A stretch of DNA of 64,000 nt from Siphlonurus alternatus. Lineage: Eukaryota; Arthropoda; Insecta; Ephemeroptera; Siphlonuridae. The position numbers and the translations under genes were made by a program. Position 1 is the stretch's first letter, and every line of letters begins with the position of its first letter. This document shows positions 50,214 through 62,131 of this stretch, one piece after another. The notes beneath the pieces were generated by a model. It worked only from the letters and a program-made list of their open reading frames with translations, was not told the DNA's origin and did no database searches. The stretch is from assembly GCA_949825025.1 (NCBI GenBank), contig OX463786.1, forward strand, positions 8,171,094 through 8,235,093. The letters are read 5' to 3'.

Positions 50214-50215
<2 letters not shown>
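49502..50215. other. No gene called; one GC-richer block
   Basis: 49557-49675 is GC-richer. The plus strand reads TCRLSDQDLRVMGVLRRAR, then MDHSIPPSTSSS, and stops; a second frame is also open. There is no convincing acceptor. It also contains a dyad CTTCATCTTCTT / GAAGAAGATGAAG. The rest is AT-rich. Confidence 0.3.

Positions 50216-50267
<52 letters not shown>
50216..50267. repeat. (CT)n microsatellite, about 52 bp
   Basis: CT on the plus strand. Confidence 0.97.
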
Positions 50268-50269
<2 letters not shown>

Positions 50270-51294
50270 AAAAATTATAAAACATGATAATTTAAGCATA
50301 AATTTAAAATATTTCGATAAGTCTATATCGAGTAAAAATTAATTAATAAAATTACAATATTTTTTTATTCAAATTTTGTCATTGTTTAGTTGCCGTACGT
50401 CTATTTTATATTAAATAATTGATTCTTTGCATGGGAATACAAAAATCTTTCAAATTTACACAGAAATATTGTTAAAAAAACGTAATAGAAAACTGAAAAT
50501 CACTTTGGTACTAATTTTTTTACCATCATTCATGAATTGTAAAAATGATACAAGCAGATCAAAAACAATATAATATTAAAGGTAAATTTTTACCAATAGT
50601 GTTAAAGAAAATATCTACAATTTTTAGGTTATTTTCATGAATTCGTTAAATTACGTATCATTGAAAAAAATAATAAAATAAAATTGTTCAAATCATATAA
50701 TTTTACTGTTAGAAATTTCTGTTTTCAAATGATTTTGAGTTTAGTAAAAATTGAATTGACAGTTAAAGTTGAATGCACTTAACAATCACATTTCATTCTT
50801 TAATAGAAATTCAATACATCAACAATTCACAGTTATATATTTTAAAATTCAATCAATCTAATCAATTTGCAAGCTATTGAAATTATATTGTAATTTTTGA
50901 TCATTGAATTTTATTTTCTTGATTAAATTAATCTCAATATATACAGAAATACAAGAAGAAAGTATAAGATTGTTAAAAAAATAATAATAAAAAGTATGTA
51001 AAAAAAATAAAGTTTTATAAGATAGTATTTTTCATTGTCTGAAATTCTGAGAACTACATCACAGGGCATTTTTCATCTCTAATAAAAAAGAAGAGCATCA
51101 CCCTAAAAAAGAATGACGCCATCTTGTTTTTAGTGGGTGCCTCGTTTTTCTATTGTTAACAATTTTTGATATCGAAAAGTCATGCTATAAAGTTTTATTA
51201 GATCTATATAATGTGTTTTTAATATTTTTATATATGACGTCACAGAAATATGTGTTCGTTATATATTATGATAGCACATTAATGTATCACTGAG
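50268..51294. other. AT-rich stretch, no gene seen
   Basis: A CRE palindrome TGACGTCA lies at 51235-51242 and GACGCCATCTTG at 51116-51127. Otherwise nothing. Confidence 0.4.
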
Positions 51295-51295
51295 G

Positions 51296-51351
<56 letters not shown>
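51295..51351. repeat. (GA)n microsatellite, about 57 bp
   Basis: The only tract of this motif in the GA orientation on the plus strand; one AGGA interruption. Confidence 0.95.
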
Positions 51352-51355
<4 letters not shown>

Positions 51356-51400
51356 GAGGGAACCATGGAAACTTCTTTTATAAGGGAGATAATTAGCAAT
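51352..51400 (-). mobile_element. SINE scrap next to (GA)n
   Basis: AATGAGGGAACCATGGAAAC matches the central SINE domain on the minus strand; the rest is lost. Confidence 0.55.
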
Positions 51401-52098
51401 GGTCCTACAATATGCATAATATAAAATATAAAAAAAATAAAAATGAAACCAGCTTTATAATAAATTATCATTATATTTTAAAATATCTTAAAGTATAAAA
51501 TAAGACGATTTCAAAAATTAGTTAAATTATTTCTAATTAACAATTTTGTTTTTTATGTGCAGTTATAGCCTTTTTGCAGTGAAAGTTGTAGTTATTACGT
51601 CTTTTGCCCTTCGGTGGTATTTTATAACCCATGCATTGCATAAAGCTTATATTTGTACTTATTATTATAATACATGCATAAATATACTTTGAATTAGATG
51701 AATTAAAATAATTTGCTATGTTTACTCTGTAAAAATTATACCAACAATCGTAGGTTCATTTGATTTTGTGACAAATAACGGTGTTTAATACGGACTCGTT
51801 GACAACGGATGATGTTATTCTTATGAAAAATCGTCAACGGATTTGTTTAAAACGCTGTCATGTGAAGTAATGATAATTGATTATTTTACGGACAATTAAA
51901 AAGATAGACAAAAAAAATATTACATAGCATCGCCAACCCATCAAACTCAACACCCTATATTTTCAATGCATTGTTTATAATACAATATTACAGTACAACA
52001 TAAAGATCGTAATTGAATTATGCTTAATTTAATATTTCAATATAAAGCCAAGAAGATACTGCATTAACTATCTTTGTAAAATATCTCATGTCTTGAAT
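51401..52098. other. No gene seen; weak dyad
   Basis: 51770-51870 contains repeated and inverted pieces (GACTCGTTGACAACGGAT, ATCGTCAACGGATTTG) that may be a decayed foldback. The rest is AT-rich. Confidence 0.35.
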
Positions 52099-52242
52099 TA
52101 GGACCTGTTCGTAAACCCTGCTATGTGTACACTTTTACACCGTTTTCTTACACCAGCGCAGAGGGTGGTGTAGGGAGTGCAGTGCAAATGACGTCACGAT
52201 TTTTGTTCGTAAACTTGCTCAGAGTACAACGAACAGGCCTAA
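52099..52242. mobile_element. Family I-like element, copy I4
   Basis: TAGGACCTGTTCGTAAAC on the left and CAACGAACAGGCCTA on the right, the family I end motif. The interior is different and GC-richer (CACCAGCGCAGAGGGTGGTG) with a TGACGTCA at 52189-52196. Confidence 0.55.
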
Positions 52243-55005
52243 TAATTCTATACATTATATATAACAAATTGCTAGGTTAATTTCAATATAGCATGACGTC
52301 ACGATAATTATATTCTAATCGTATTATAGATTGCTCTTCAACTAAAAAGCATTCAGTACTATTATTTTTCATCACGTGAATATGTCGATACAATCGTATA
52401 TAAGAAATTACTTATGCATCTCTTAAAATAAAACTTTTCAAAGATCGGATTCTTAGAATCGTATAAATGCATAGCCGCTTCACACTTTTTTTTTATTTCA
52501 ATCTATAAAAAAAAATTATTGATTCCTATATTGAAATTTTTTATACATAACAATAGTATTATTGTTAAAAAAAATTTCAATGGTTAATATTATAACATAT
52601 TTTGTATTTCAAGTGCTAAATTTGTATTAACTTCTGCCAACAAAATATGTAGTGAAGTGGTTTAAGAAAATTGATTTTATTCAGTTTCTAGTGAATGTAA
52701 TAATTATTGATTTTTTTCAATTTATCATCAGAAATGATATGTATTTATTTTTAAATTTTGGGCTGGGGTGCACTGTATATGGTATTTTTTCCATGTAGTT
52801 TCAATTCGCATTCGTTCCTCATTGCAAGTGTATAAAAAATGGCAAACTATACCTAACTTTTTTTTAATTGGTTATTGAATAAGATATGAGTTAAATTGAT
52901 AAAATAAATATAGTTTTACATTTTAATAGAATTATCTCTATTTTGTTTTTTTATAAATTTTAAGTTAACGAACGAACGTTGACAATGCAATAATTATTAT
53001 TTATTAGAATAGTTAAATTTTGCAACAATTATTATTTATTAGAATAGTTAAATTTTATGTTATCATTTTAAATGTATATATTATATAATAATTAAATTGA
53101 TTTTTTAAAATAAATTTACATGTTTATAATTGTGTTAATTGAATGGTTAAAAAATATTGATAAATTTGCAAAATATTTTAAGTATATTAAAATTGTTGTT
53201 TTTAATATTCAAAATTAATTTTTTTAGTTTATTAAACTGATTTAAAAAATTCAACAAAATAATTTTTACAAAATGGTTGCAAATAATTCAACTACTAACA
53301 TTTATAAACATCCATCTATATCTTACACATTTTTTATAGACTCACGACGCGAAAGAGAAACATAATGAAGCGATTGAAAATTTTAGCCACACCTATATTA
53401 ATATAACAATAAACATTAAATTTAATATTAAATAATAAGAATATAAACCTTATTGACTATCTGTTATATTTTGAATATATTATATCTAACATATCTGATC
53501 GGTTATTGGCATTTGCAAGCTTCTCTTATAATAAAAAGTAGCCATGATGCTAAAGAAGGCGTGACTTTATAACCAAGATGATTATAATGGTCCAGCAGAC
53601 ATTTCATGATTACAGCATCAATAAAAAAAAAATGTATTGAATATGACAGATGAATGATGTACGCATTCAATAATTTAATTTTTGATTATAAAAACAACGA
53701 ATAAAAGTTTTACAAGGTTATATTAATTGAATTCTTCACACTACCTTTCATTTTTTATTCTATTGACCGAATTTATTTTTACTTAATCTTATTTCAGTTA
53801 AGGTCAATGTTTTCAGATGTCTGAAATATATCCTGATTCAACGAGTGACAGCAGTCTCAATTTTAAACAATACTTCAATGCTGAATATTAAAAATAACTT
53901 CGTAAATTTTGGGCATTTTTTTCTTTTTTTTATGAAAATTAATTTCATGATGTCAGTGAGGTTTGCTTGCTACAAATTTTAAGTTGGTTTACCTATTTAT
54001 TTTGTAAGCCTATTTTCCTATTTTTCTTAACACTGACATCAACCCTTAGAGCAGCAGTTTAGTTTTGATTGTTTTGAAAATACATAATAATAATTCTTCC
54101 AAACTAAATAAATTTTATAAACTTATATTATAAAGTTTATGCAGCACTGTGAATATATTTAAATTATCTGTATAAGTTATATTCTAATTCTAAATGTGTA
54201 TAAGATAAAACATCAGTGACCAACACAGACTAAAAAAATGTCAATTATAGACACATAAAATAAATTTCGAGTATATTTATATATAGTTTGGCATTCTGCC
54301 GTCGAGTTAGTTAAAATCAATGCTCAGTATCTTACGATTATCTCTTGATATTATTTACTTAGATCTTCAAATCACCACTAAAATCTTGTATATTAAAAAA
54401 ATTCTTGATAACAAATAATCGCTATTACCTACTACATTAAAATATAAATAGGACCGAATTTGTTTATGTAAAATATTGTATCACTGTTAATTAAATAATT
54501 ATTCATATTTAAATTAAAATAAAGTCTTTCAATTATTCTAATTTTATAATAAATTATTAAATTAATATAACTATTTTAAAAAAATTAAACATTTATTAAA
54601 ATAAATGTATTTTATTTTTAAATATAATTTATGAATTTCTTTACAATAAAATGTGCAACAAAATTGTTGTATAATTGAATTAGTACGCATCGATATACTA
54701 TATTAATTTGATTATTGACATTGACTGTAAAATATGCCATCAGTTAGTTAAGGGATTATTTTAATAATCATAACCAAGTCACCATGGGATTTTAATGACA
54801 AAAAATAGTTACAGTGACTTGCAAAGCAAAGTATACAGAAATAAAATCAATATTTAACACCTGAACTTTATTTTTAGATCAGCAATTATTCATATTTCTA
54901 AAGGCAACAGAAATACTATCACTTTCTTAACATTGAGTTCAAATCGTCAGTAAGGACCAAGTGCTTATTATTATGACAGATATACTAGACTTAGCGTGAC
55001 TGATG
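52243..55005. other. AT-rich stretch, no gene seen
   Basis: About 2.8 kb of AT-rich DNA. It contains a 31-bp direct duplication around 52990-53060 (CAATTATTATTTATTAGAAT repeated) and a CRE palindrome at 52294-52301. No gene found. Confidence 0.5.
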
Positions 55006-55164
55006 ACATGAGGATGTAGTGGAGAAGGGCGGTACCAGCCACATGCTGGCTTCTCTATATAATGGCAAATCTAGGCACCAAGGTATATATAAAGTTAAGG
55101 TATGATGCAGAATCTATAATTAAGCTTGTGTACAGTGCATTGATCGTTTTTTGTTAAATCACTG
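55006..55164. other. GC-richer flank upstream of a 5S-type SINE
   Basis: GTGGAGAAGGGCGGTACCAGCC and a GCCACATGCTGGC dyad. Not recognised. Confidence 0.3.
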
Positions 55165-55500
55165 AAGTCAAGCTAAGTCAAATGTGGTTAGTACTTGGAT
55201 AGGTGACCGTTTCAAGTAAAAATTATGTTGCTGCCTCCCTGGGGTGAATTCAACTCGCTTTTCACCCAGTGTAGTGATACACGTGTGTGGTTCTCCAAGC
55301 TTTGGACATTACTTTGGTCTATTGATAAAAAGTAGAGGTATCCGTCCTGACTGAGGTTTTCCACGGTTCCCTCAGTCTTACTTTAGCAAATGCTGGGACG
55401 CGTAACAGGCCGTGGCCACCATTCTTCCCTCCTGTCCTCATCTTAATTACCCCGCTCAAGATTTATCATCCTTAACACATCATGTAGACCTAAATCCTAA
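55165..55500 (+). mobile_element. 5S-rRNA-derived SINE, second copy
   Basis: The head AAGTCAAGCTAAGTC, then GGTTAGTACTTGGATAGGTGACC, is the 5S internal promoter. The body carries CTGACTGAGGTTTTCCACGG and TTCCCTCAGTC, then GCCGTGGCCACC. It is more diverged in the body than the copy at 31813-32190. Confidence 0.8.
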
Positions 55501-55511
55501 ATATTACGTCT

Positions 55512-55808
55512 TTTATTGCAGAAATGGATAGAGGGTGCAAAGTTATGCTACCCTGATTTTTTTCAGATTTTTTAGAGCCCGGGAACTATTTTTAAAAAAT
55601 TATTGAAAGTCCTTTTCGTGACGTTACGAGACGCCGCTCCTTAAGAAAAATATAGGACTTGCCACCGCGTGACGTCACAAAAAGGACTTTCAATATTTTT
55701 TAATAATAGTTCTAGGTCTCAAAAAAATCTGAAAAAAATCAGGGTAGCATAACTTTGCACCCTCTATCCATTTCTGCAATAAAAAAAATTGAGGACAATA
55801 CTCCATTC
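55512..55808. mobile_element. Family D palindromic MITE, copy D5 (left end shortened)
   Basis: Begins inside the left arm at ATTGCAGAAATGGATAG and ends AGGACAATACTCCATTC. Very close to D3, including the CTTAAGAAAAATATAGG core. Confidence 0.85.
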
Positions 55809-56689
55809 TATCTTACGGTTAAACTCCCTTGCTATTTTATCTAGGCGCCAGAGAGGCGCCTCAGATTCAGATCTTGAACGATAACAAAAACTTCTTGCCT
55901 AATGAAAAATCGAAGTGTAGAGTAAATGGATAATTTATAACCATTGAAATAATTGTTAAATTGAAAAATTTCTTAATTATATTATATTTGTAAAATTTAG
56001 ATCCCTTACTAATGAAGAGAACGATATCCAAGAAGAATTTTGAAATTTCAATACTTTTTACCTGCAGGCTTACTAAATATATATTTCAATAAAAAAATAA
56101 ATAAATACAATATTAAAATTAATTAATAATTAAATATTATACAAAATTCATTAAAATGAATTTCATTATATTATTTTATGTATTAAATTTTAAATTTAAA
56201 AATTAATTGATTTTAAATATTATAATTAAAAAATCAAATTAAAATAATTATATTTGAATTATTTTCGTATTGTTTATCTTTATTGTGTAGCGTATGAAGT
56301 TTTCATCTCCAACTATAAATTACCTCAAAATGCATAAAATCTCTTACTAAAACATGAGGACGGAGAAAAGATTTAAAAAATTCCATGCTCAAGAAGACGA
56401 AATCTCATACTTTTCCTTTTTTATTGAAAATGGTATAAAAAAGAGGAAAAAGAAGAGACACATTGAAGTGAATAAATAATGAAATATGTCGTAACTCGGG
56501 TATTTACAATTTTAATATTAAAATAATTGAAATATATGTAAGCAAATGCCAAATGAAGTATGAAATCTGTAGCATGAAACAATCATAAATTCCTGGCAAA
56601 TTTGCAGTGTGACTTTTAAACATAGATTAATACAAACTATATTAAAAGTAAATATATAGATTCTCAAGTTGAAATAACTTTTTATTCGC
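55809..56689. other. AT-rich stretch, no gene seen
   Basis: A short GC-richer dyad lies at 55842-55862 (GGCGCCAGAGAGGCGCC). Otherwise AT-rich. Confidence 0.4.
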
Positions 56690-56925
56690 TATATTCCTCT
56701 GATTCCCTCACCTATTTTTCACCATTTTTGAAGAAAAAAGAGAGAAAAAGACGGGATTACGTATTCTTTCCTGTTATTAAGCATAAAATATTGGAATTTT
56801 TTTCACCATTTCATCCTCACTTTGAGCGAGGAGGAATTAATTTATATTTTTTGAAGTAAAAAGACGTTATAAGATTAGATTTAGACGTGTAAAGGATGAG
56901 TTGAAGACGTATTTTTTCAACTAGT
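56690..56925. repeat. Dispersed repeat family L, copy L3
   Basis: ATTCTTTCCTGTTATTAAGC, TCATCCTCACTTTGAGCGAG and GTAAAGGATGAGTTGAAGACG match L2 in order. Confidence 0.65.
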
Positions 56926-57004
56926 ATTTATAAAAAAATGAGAATACATATATTTTTTTATTACAAGTATATAAGTTACGGTAACAAGTCCGTTATGACA
57001 AAGA

Positions 57005-57165
57005 TCTGTATACCTGCTACTCTGGAGCAAATGAGGGAGGCTGTACTGTTCCTGGAATCATGAGATGCAACTGCGGCGGTGCATCTTCTCGAACAGCTGA
57101 TCGTCCCCAACAAAGAATTCAATTCATATCGTAGCTTACCTTTGTGATCGCTGTGACGTCATTGA
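57005..57165. other. GC-rich unique block with splice-like sites, unassigned
   Basis: Composition jumps to balanced G+C. On the minus strand, a T-tract plus CAATGACGTCACAG is a good acceptor, and 11 nt later CACAAAG|gtaagct is a strong donor: a microexon, or a first exon starting near the CRE (57154-57161). Further on, the minus strand reads RSAVREDAPPQLHLMIPG, then TVQPPSFAPE and a stop. The plus strand has its own open frame (CYSGANEGGCTVPGIMRCNC). I cannot choose; it may be a regulatory or exonic island. Confidence 0.3.
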
Positions 57166-57174
57166 ATCAGAAAA

Positions 57175-57300
57175 AAAAAACTTAAATTGTTTATTAATTT
57201 ATTTTATTTTTATTATATTTCCATCACATTATGAGTACATAAATAACAAGTCAGGGGCAGGAAATTCACAAACAGTCCAATAATAAAAACAATTCAATTT
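57175..57300 (-). mobile_element. LINE 3' tail, minus strand
   Basis: On the minus strand TTGGACTGTTTGTGAATTTC, CTGACTTGTTATTTATG and TACTCAT lead to an A-rich tail. Matches 27650-27745. Confidence 0.65.
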
Positions 57301-57700
57301 TTAAATAAAAAAAAATCAATATTATTTAAAAAAAATTATTCTATATTCATTAAACATAGTAAAAATGAACATTTTTATAAATGCATTACACAATAATTTA
57401 CACGGTAACTTAAATTTGAACCATTGCCTTTAATGAATACATGACATATTAAACTAAAAATCTGCATCGAAAAAAATCATTTTTATTTTTAACGAAACAT
57501 CAGTTAATCATAATTTGAAACTCCTTATCATAGGTCAAAGGTGAATTATTAATTTAAAATAAAAATACCAAAATTAACCCAAATTTTTATCCCCTTTTAA
57601 AAGAAAAAAAAAATAATAATAAAAATAAAATACTTCGAACAAAAAATTATTTTAATTATTTTTGTCCACTCAAAAAATGTAAAATTTAAATTTTTTTATA
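57301..57700. other. AT-rich stretch, no gene seen
   Basis: Nothing supported. Confidence 0.4.
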
Positions 57701-57840
57701 GCCTGATGGATTTTGCAGACGAATCTCCTGTTCTCGTATTTACTGCCAACGCACGCACCGTTCGTGCACGAGTCAGCAGCGAGACGTGACCGAACTAACT
57801 CGAGAGGCCGACGAACTTATCAAGTCACAAAGAACGTCTT
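57701..57840. promoter_or_regulatory. CpG-rich patch, promoter-like, with a small ORF
   Basis: Many CpGs within 130 bp (AACGCACGCACCGTTCGTGC, GCGAGACGTGACCG), in contrast with the CpG-poor flanks. A possible acceptor TTTAAATTTTTTTATAG precedes ATG at 57706, which reads MDFADESPVLVFTANARTV and stops at 57789. The minus strand has a TATA-like GCTATAAAAAAA near 57690-57705. Whether it is promoter, first exon or both, and its direction, are open. Confidence 0.3.
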
Positions 57841-58696
57841 GTTTACCTCAAAATCAATCCTTTTAATCAATATTTTTGAATCCTTAATACAGTTCAAACT
57901 TACTGAGTGCTTGCTACCCATGGTGTACCTTAGACAATAACACTGATTTACACATAAAGAATTTTATGTGTGGAAGAAACAGTATTTTTTCTCTCTCGTT
58001 AAAAAAATCTGTTGTAAAGTTTTAATATATGAATTTTTACTACCCCTTAATTCCGAATTTAGCTTCGATTGTTTCGATATTTTATAGTAAAATTGGAGTT
58101 CATGTATTTAAAAAATAGAGTAAAAAAAAAATCACTCCTCACTATAGCTTACTTAATATATTTAAATTATTTATATATTTGCTGGGAGTTTTACCTGTAT
58201 TTTTTTTTAAATATTTTACAGGTATACAATACACATTTTTTTGTTGGGTTACTCCAATTAGGTTTTGGTATCTGCTGTCTTTCAATTTTTCTTTATTCTT
58301 TTTCGTTATGGTATTCAGAGAAAATAAAATATAAAGTTATGCCAAAACTATAAAATGTATTCAAGGAATTATCATTTGTAAGCACAATAAGTTGCGTGAA
58401 CTTGCATGTACGTAATTTCAAGCAAATTTTAAAGTGGTGTTATTTATATACACTTGAATTGTAACCAAATGGGCATGAGTTCAAATCTCAGTAACAACCA
58501 TGCAGGTTAAAAAGAAAGAGGTGCGCAATGATTTAGTTTTATCGTGCTTATTGTTAGTGTTTTGATATGCATACACTCGTTGTAGGATAATTCCAAACTA
58601 TATGTTAAATAAGCATTATAATTCATGCATTTTGAGATAATAAGAATTGAAAAAAAAAAATGTAGGGAAAGCCAGTACTTGTTTTACTATTTTGCC

Positions 58697-58698
<2 letters not shown>
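57841..58698. other. AT-rich stretch, no gene seen
   Basis: A 94-codon open frame at 58069-58353 is hydrophobic (LIYLNYLYICWEFYLYFF) because of T-rich DNA and is not believed. Confidence 0.4.

Positions 58699-58788
<90 letters not shown>
58699..58788. repeat. (CT)n microsatellite, about 90 bp
   Basis: CT on the plus strand. Confidence 0.98.
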
Positions 58789-58789
<1 letters not shown>

Positions 58790-58958
58790 AACTATCTCTC
58801 TAAAAATAGCTCGGTAAACAATTTTTGCTATAACTGTATATTTTCATATTTCATAACAACGTCGTGTTAAAATTATATAACAGCCGCATCGTTTCATAAT
58901 AATATTATAATGAATACGGCCATGTTTTGCGAATAAAGATTTGTTTATTGTTCATCAG

Positions 58959-59874
58959 TATGCGCGGAAAAAATTCATTTTGCTTTTTGTGCACAGGAGG
59001 ACTATTTTGTTGTCATTTAGGATGTCCACCGATCTCCGTAAGTGGATTAAAATGAGCCTATTATATAAAAAGGACTATTTAGACTATTTTTGGATTTTGA
59101 TACTGTTATATTTTGGCAAAAGATGACTTTTTGTGACTTTTTGACATATTTTTATTTTTTTTATTTATTTATTTTTATTTTTCACCCAAGTTACAAAAAA
59201 GAAATATACATTGTAAAAAGGATGTGGATATCATTAAAGCACTATTTCACATATGTGGCTGCTACCCTTAATAACATACAATTAAAAATACAGCAATAAG
59301 CTAATGTCATAATAACAATGTTATAACTTAGAATTTTTGGCTAAATAGTGATTTTTAACAGCAGAAGGAAACTGCTGGTCAGTACAAATTTTAACATTGC
59401 ATGGAAGCTGATTTTATTTGGAAACATATCTAATAACGAAACCATTTTTATACAAATTTATTCTAGCCTTTGGAGGTATGAGCAAAACTGCACCATCTTG
59501 CCCTCTAACTGGACAGCCAGCACTTACTGCTTCAGTAATTTTCAAAATTTTAAATTTTAGTGCATTTCAGTTCTTTTCTTCATATTGTCAAAAACAAAAA
59601 AAAAAGTAAAGAAACAAAGACTTCAGTCTGTGTAAGGGAAGTCTGTGTAAAGAAATATAAAAAAAAAAATATAAATAAAACTCTTAAATACACTTTTAAA
59701 TAGCACTTTTGAAACGCCTTTTTGCTGCATTTTCTAAAAAAAAAAAAATGACTTTTTTATAGACTATTTTTTTTTTTTAAAAAAGTGACTTTTTTGTAGA
59801 CTATTTTCCAAAAATAAGTTGACTTTTTAGGCGCCTATTTTTCGAAAAAAAATGTGACTTTTTTCCGCGCTCTA
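58959..59874. mobile_element. Non-autonomous hAT-type transposon M2
   Basis: Starts TATGCGCGGAAAAAA and ends TTTTTTCCGCGCTCTA, flanked by a perfect 8-bp duplication TTCATCAG (58951-58958, 59875-59882). Shares GTCATTTAGGATGTCCACCG and the TGACTTTTT-rich 3' part with M1. 916 bp without a SINE, so its middle (59150-59640) shows what M1 may have lost or never had. Open frames inside (70 codons at 59348-59560) match nothing I know. Confidence 0.85.
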
Positions 59875-59882
59875 TTCATCAG

Positions 59883-60280
59883 TAAACTGGCCTTGTTTAA
59901 AATAGTATTATTAAAATATAAAAAAATATCACAAAACTATTGGGTTTGATTTTCAGGGTACTAACTCAATATGTGAAATAATAATAACTTAATTTAGAGA
60001 CAATAAAAACGTTATAAAATTCGTACTGATTTTGCTGCATGGATATCTAAGACATGATAAAGAAATGTTGCATGTAATTAATTAATAAATAAAAATACAT
60101 CAATACTATAGTAAATTTACTAGATAATTTTTTAAACGATTATTTGATGTCTTGAATTAAAAAATTATTTATACACATTATATGAAGGTCAATTATTACA
60201 AATACAAAAAGAGCACCCACTGTTGTTTTGCTTTTTAGTTTTTAAACTCACGTGGAAATAAAAATAAGTGACTGATAATT
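59883..60280. other. AT-rich stretch, no gene seen
   Basis: Nothing supported. Confidence 0.4.
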
Positions 60281-60400
60281 GGTGTGATTCACGAAGAATT
60301 TAGCCAGGTTTCTAACCACGTTTAACTATACCTGTATTACGTGTTAAACCACCTATAGTTAAACGTGGAAACCTGGCTAACTGCTTCGTGAATCGCGCCC
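60281..60400. mobile_element. Foldback MITE family A, short copy
   Basis: GGTGTGATTCACGAAGAATT to GCTTCGTGAATCGCGCCC; lacks the second TAGCTTAACCACG block of the longer copies. Confidence 0.85.
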
Positions 60401-60416
60401 AATGTTTGTGATATCC

Positions 60417-60829
60417 TTAAGGTAGAGATAACACGGATCAGCTGTTTGACATAGTCTTCTTTGATTAACATGTAAACCTTAGCAAATTCACAAAATTCTG
60501 AATTTTTTTTAGAGGTAGAATTTAGTACCTGAAAGCCATAGAAAAAACAAAAAAATCAAAACAAATTAACGACCTGTTTTTTGTATTTTTTTAATTAAGT
60601 TTTTAGTTTGTCTCTCCATGGGAAAGCCCAATGCTGAAAATTAAAAAAAAAAAATAGTTAAAAAAATCAGCTCATTTAATTGATTTGAAATTTTTCTGCC
60701 TTTTAGGCACTAAAATCTGCTTCTCAAAAAAAAAAAAAAAAAAAGTTTTTTTTTGTGAATTTGCTTAGTTTTACAAGGTAATTAAAGAGAACTACGTCAA
60801 ACAGCTGATCCGTGCTATTTCTACCTTAA
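60417..60829. mobile_element. TTAA-type palindromic MITE, family B copy B3
   Basis: TTAAGGTAGAGATAACACGG to GCTATTTCTACCTTAA, TTAA on both sides, 16 bp from the preceding family A copy. The arms carry ACATGTAAACCTTAGC and CTCTCCATGGGAAAGCCC. A poly-A expansion at 60727-60744 is unique to this copy. Confidence 0.85.
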
Positions 60830-60937
60830 GTGTATATTATTATGTGTTCACGATTCAACTGATATATAATAATATATTAAACGTCATCAAACATCATAAA
60901 CTTATTTTGCATGGCTGAGTTGATTGTCTATTTACAG

Positions 60938-61097
60938 AGTGCAAGTACAGAAAGGGCTAAGATGATCATCCATCTATATTTGAATACGTTGCTGTTGCAT
61001 ACATGACATTCGCAGACGGTGAACTTGGAAATTAAATATATTTTTAAAATGAAACTCATCGTAATGGCCATCTTTCCACTAAATTTATGTCATGCAG
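60938..61097 (+). CDS. Predicted 5' exon with a signal-peptide start (plus strand)
   Basis: The acceptor GATTGTCTATTTACAG precedes 60938, and the donor GCATGCAG|gtaaaa follows 61097. After a 5' UTR of 111 nt, ATG at 61049 in good arthropod context (TAAAATG) reads MKLIVMAIFPLNLCHA plus one G, that is, phase 1. The peptide has a short basic start, a hydrophobic core and a Cys-His-Ala end typical of a signal peptide. A signal peptide closed by a phase-1 junction is the usual design of secreted and immunoglobulin-type genes (family knowledge, not proof). A 14-codon upstream ORF begins at 60961. The next exon is not identified before 64000. Confidence 0.5.
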
Positions 61098-61371
61098 GTA
61101 AAAAAATGTGGAAGAATTTAAAAAATTACATTCCTAAAGGGTTGATTATTTTTTTAGATTTAATTTTTCCTGTTCCATATTTATTTTATATTTTATAAAA
61201 AAAAATTAAAACTATGAAGCTCATTTTATTTTAAACTAAAAATACGATGATTTATGTTTCATGTTGGATTTTTGTAAAAGTTTTTCTGTTGTATTTTTAT
61301 ATCTAAAATTGCACTTAATAGTCTAATAGACAATAATAAAAGGAGAAAAAATATACCCATGTTATATCTCC
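61098..61371. other. No gene seen
   Basis: Probable intron start after the signal-peptide exon; AT-rich. Confidence 0.4.
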
Positions 61372-61722
61372 AGGCATTTGACGCAGTGGTATAAGCCTCT
61401 AATTCGTATTCGGATGGTCGTGAGTTCGATCCCAGGCACCGCCAAACTTTTTACAAGTGACGGTTGCTAAAGAATACCCATTCGTGCATCCGGGAGGTGA
61501 TTGATGGCATCCTCTATCAATTGCCGACCATCCTGACTGAGGTTTCCATGTTTTCCTCAGTCACAACTAGGCGAATGCTGTGATGGATTGCTTAGGCCAT
61601 GGCCGCCCCGGTTTGGACTTTTGGAGGGGACCCACAAAAGTAGGGTCTACGAAGAGCCGGGAGGTTAAATTCAGTCACTTGCTTGTGGCCAGTACCCTAT
61701 ACTAGGGTTCAGTTAAAAAGCT
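61372..61722 (+). mobile_element. Full-length tRNA-derived SINE (plus strand)
   Basis: A-box-like TGACGCAGTGG at 61379-61389 and B box GAGTTCGATCC at 61422-61432. It continues with GGGAGGTGATTGATGGCATCC, the central CTGAGGTTTCCATG/TTCCTCAGTCACAAC domain, GGCCATGGCCGCCCCGG, CGGGAGGTTAAATTCAGT and ACTAGGGTTCAGTTAAAAAG. The tail runs into (TA)n. Best reference copy in the window. Confidence 0.9.

Positions 61723-61725
<3 letters not shown>

Positions 61726-61781
<56 letters not shown>
61726..61781. repeat. (TA)n tail of the SINE
   Basis: TA dinucleotides directly after the SINE end. Confidence 0.9.
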
Positions 61782-61784
<3 letters not shown>

Positions 61785-62131
61785 CAAAATTGTTTTTAAG
61801 GCCAGCACACTTCCACATAGACTGCGTGACATACTAACAGAGTAGGAGTAACGTTCGTGCAATCCGTAGGTGTACCACACCTACATAGACTAATTAAAAA
61901 TATCAAAATAAAGAATAAAAGCATATTTTAGTTAAATAAAGGTAAAAATCATCAAATTAAATATTTTTTTAGTATTGGATATATATACAAAAAAGTATAC
62001 ACATTTTGATTTGACAACAAACTATATAAAAGTTCAAGTGCAAGGTTTTATATTAACATAATACTCTACAAGTTCATTTGCATAAAAATATAAACAAAAA
62101 ACTTTCTCTTCGTGAAAACTAACAGCATATA
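61782..62131. other. No gene seen
   Basis: A slightly GC-richer piece at 61798-61885 contains GTAGGTGTACCACACCTAC (dyad). Otherwise AT-rich. Confidence 0.4.

Noticed and set aside
58069..58353. Hydrophobic ORF of 94 codons resembling a membrane protein
   Set aside because: T-rich DNA gives Phe/Leu/Tyr-rich translations by composition; no start context, splice sites or conservation seen.
61372..61445. Possible tRNA gene
   Set aside because: A and B boxes are present but no acceptor or anticodon stem pairing is seen, and the sequence continues into a repeated SINE body.
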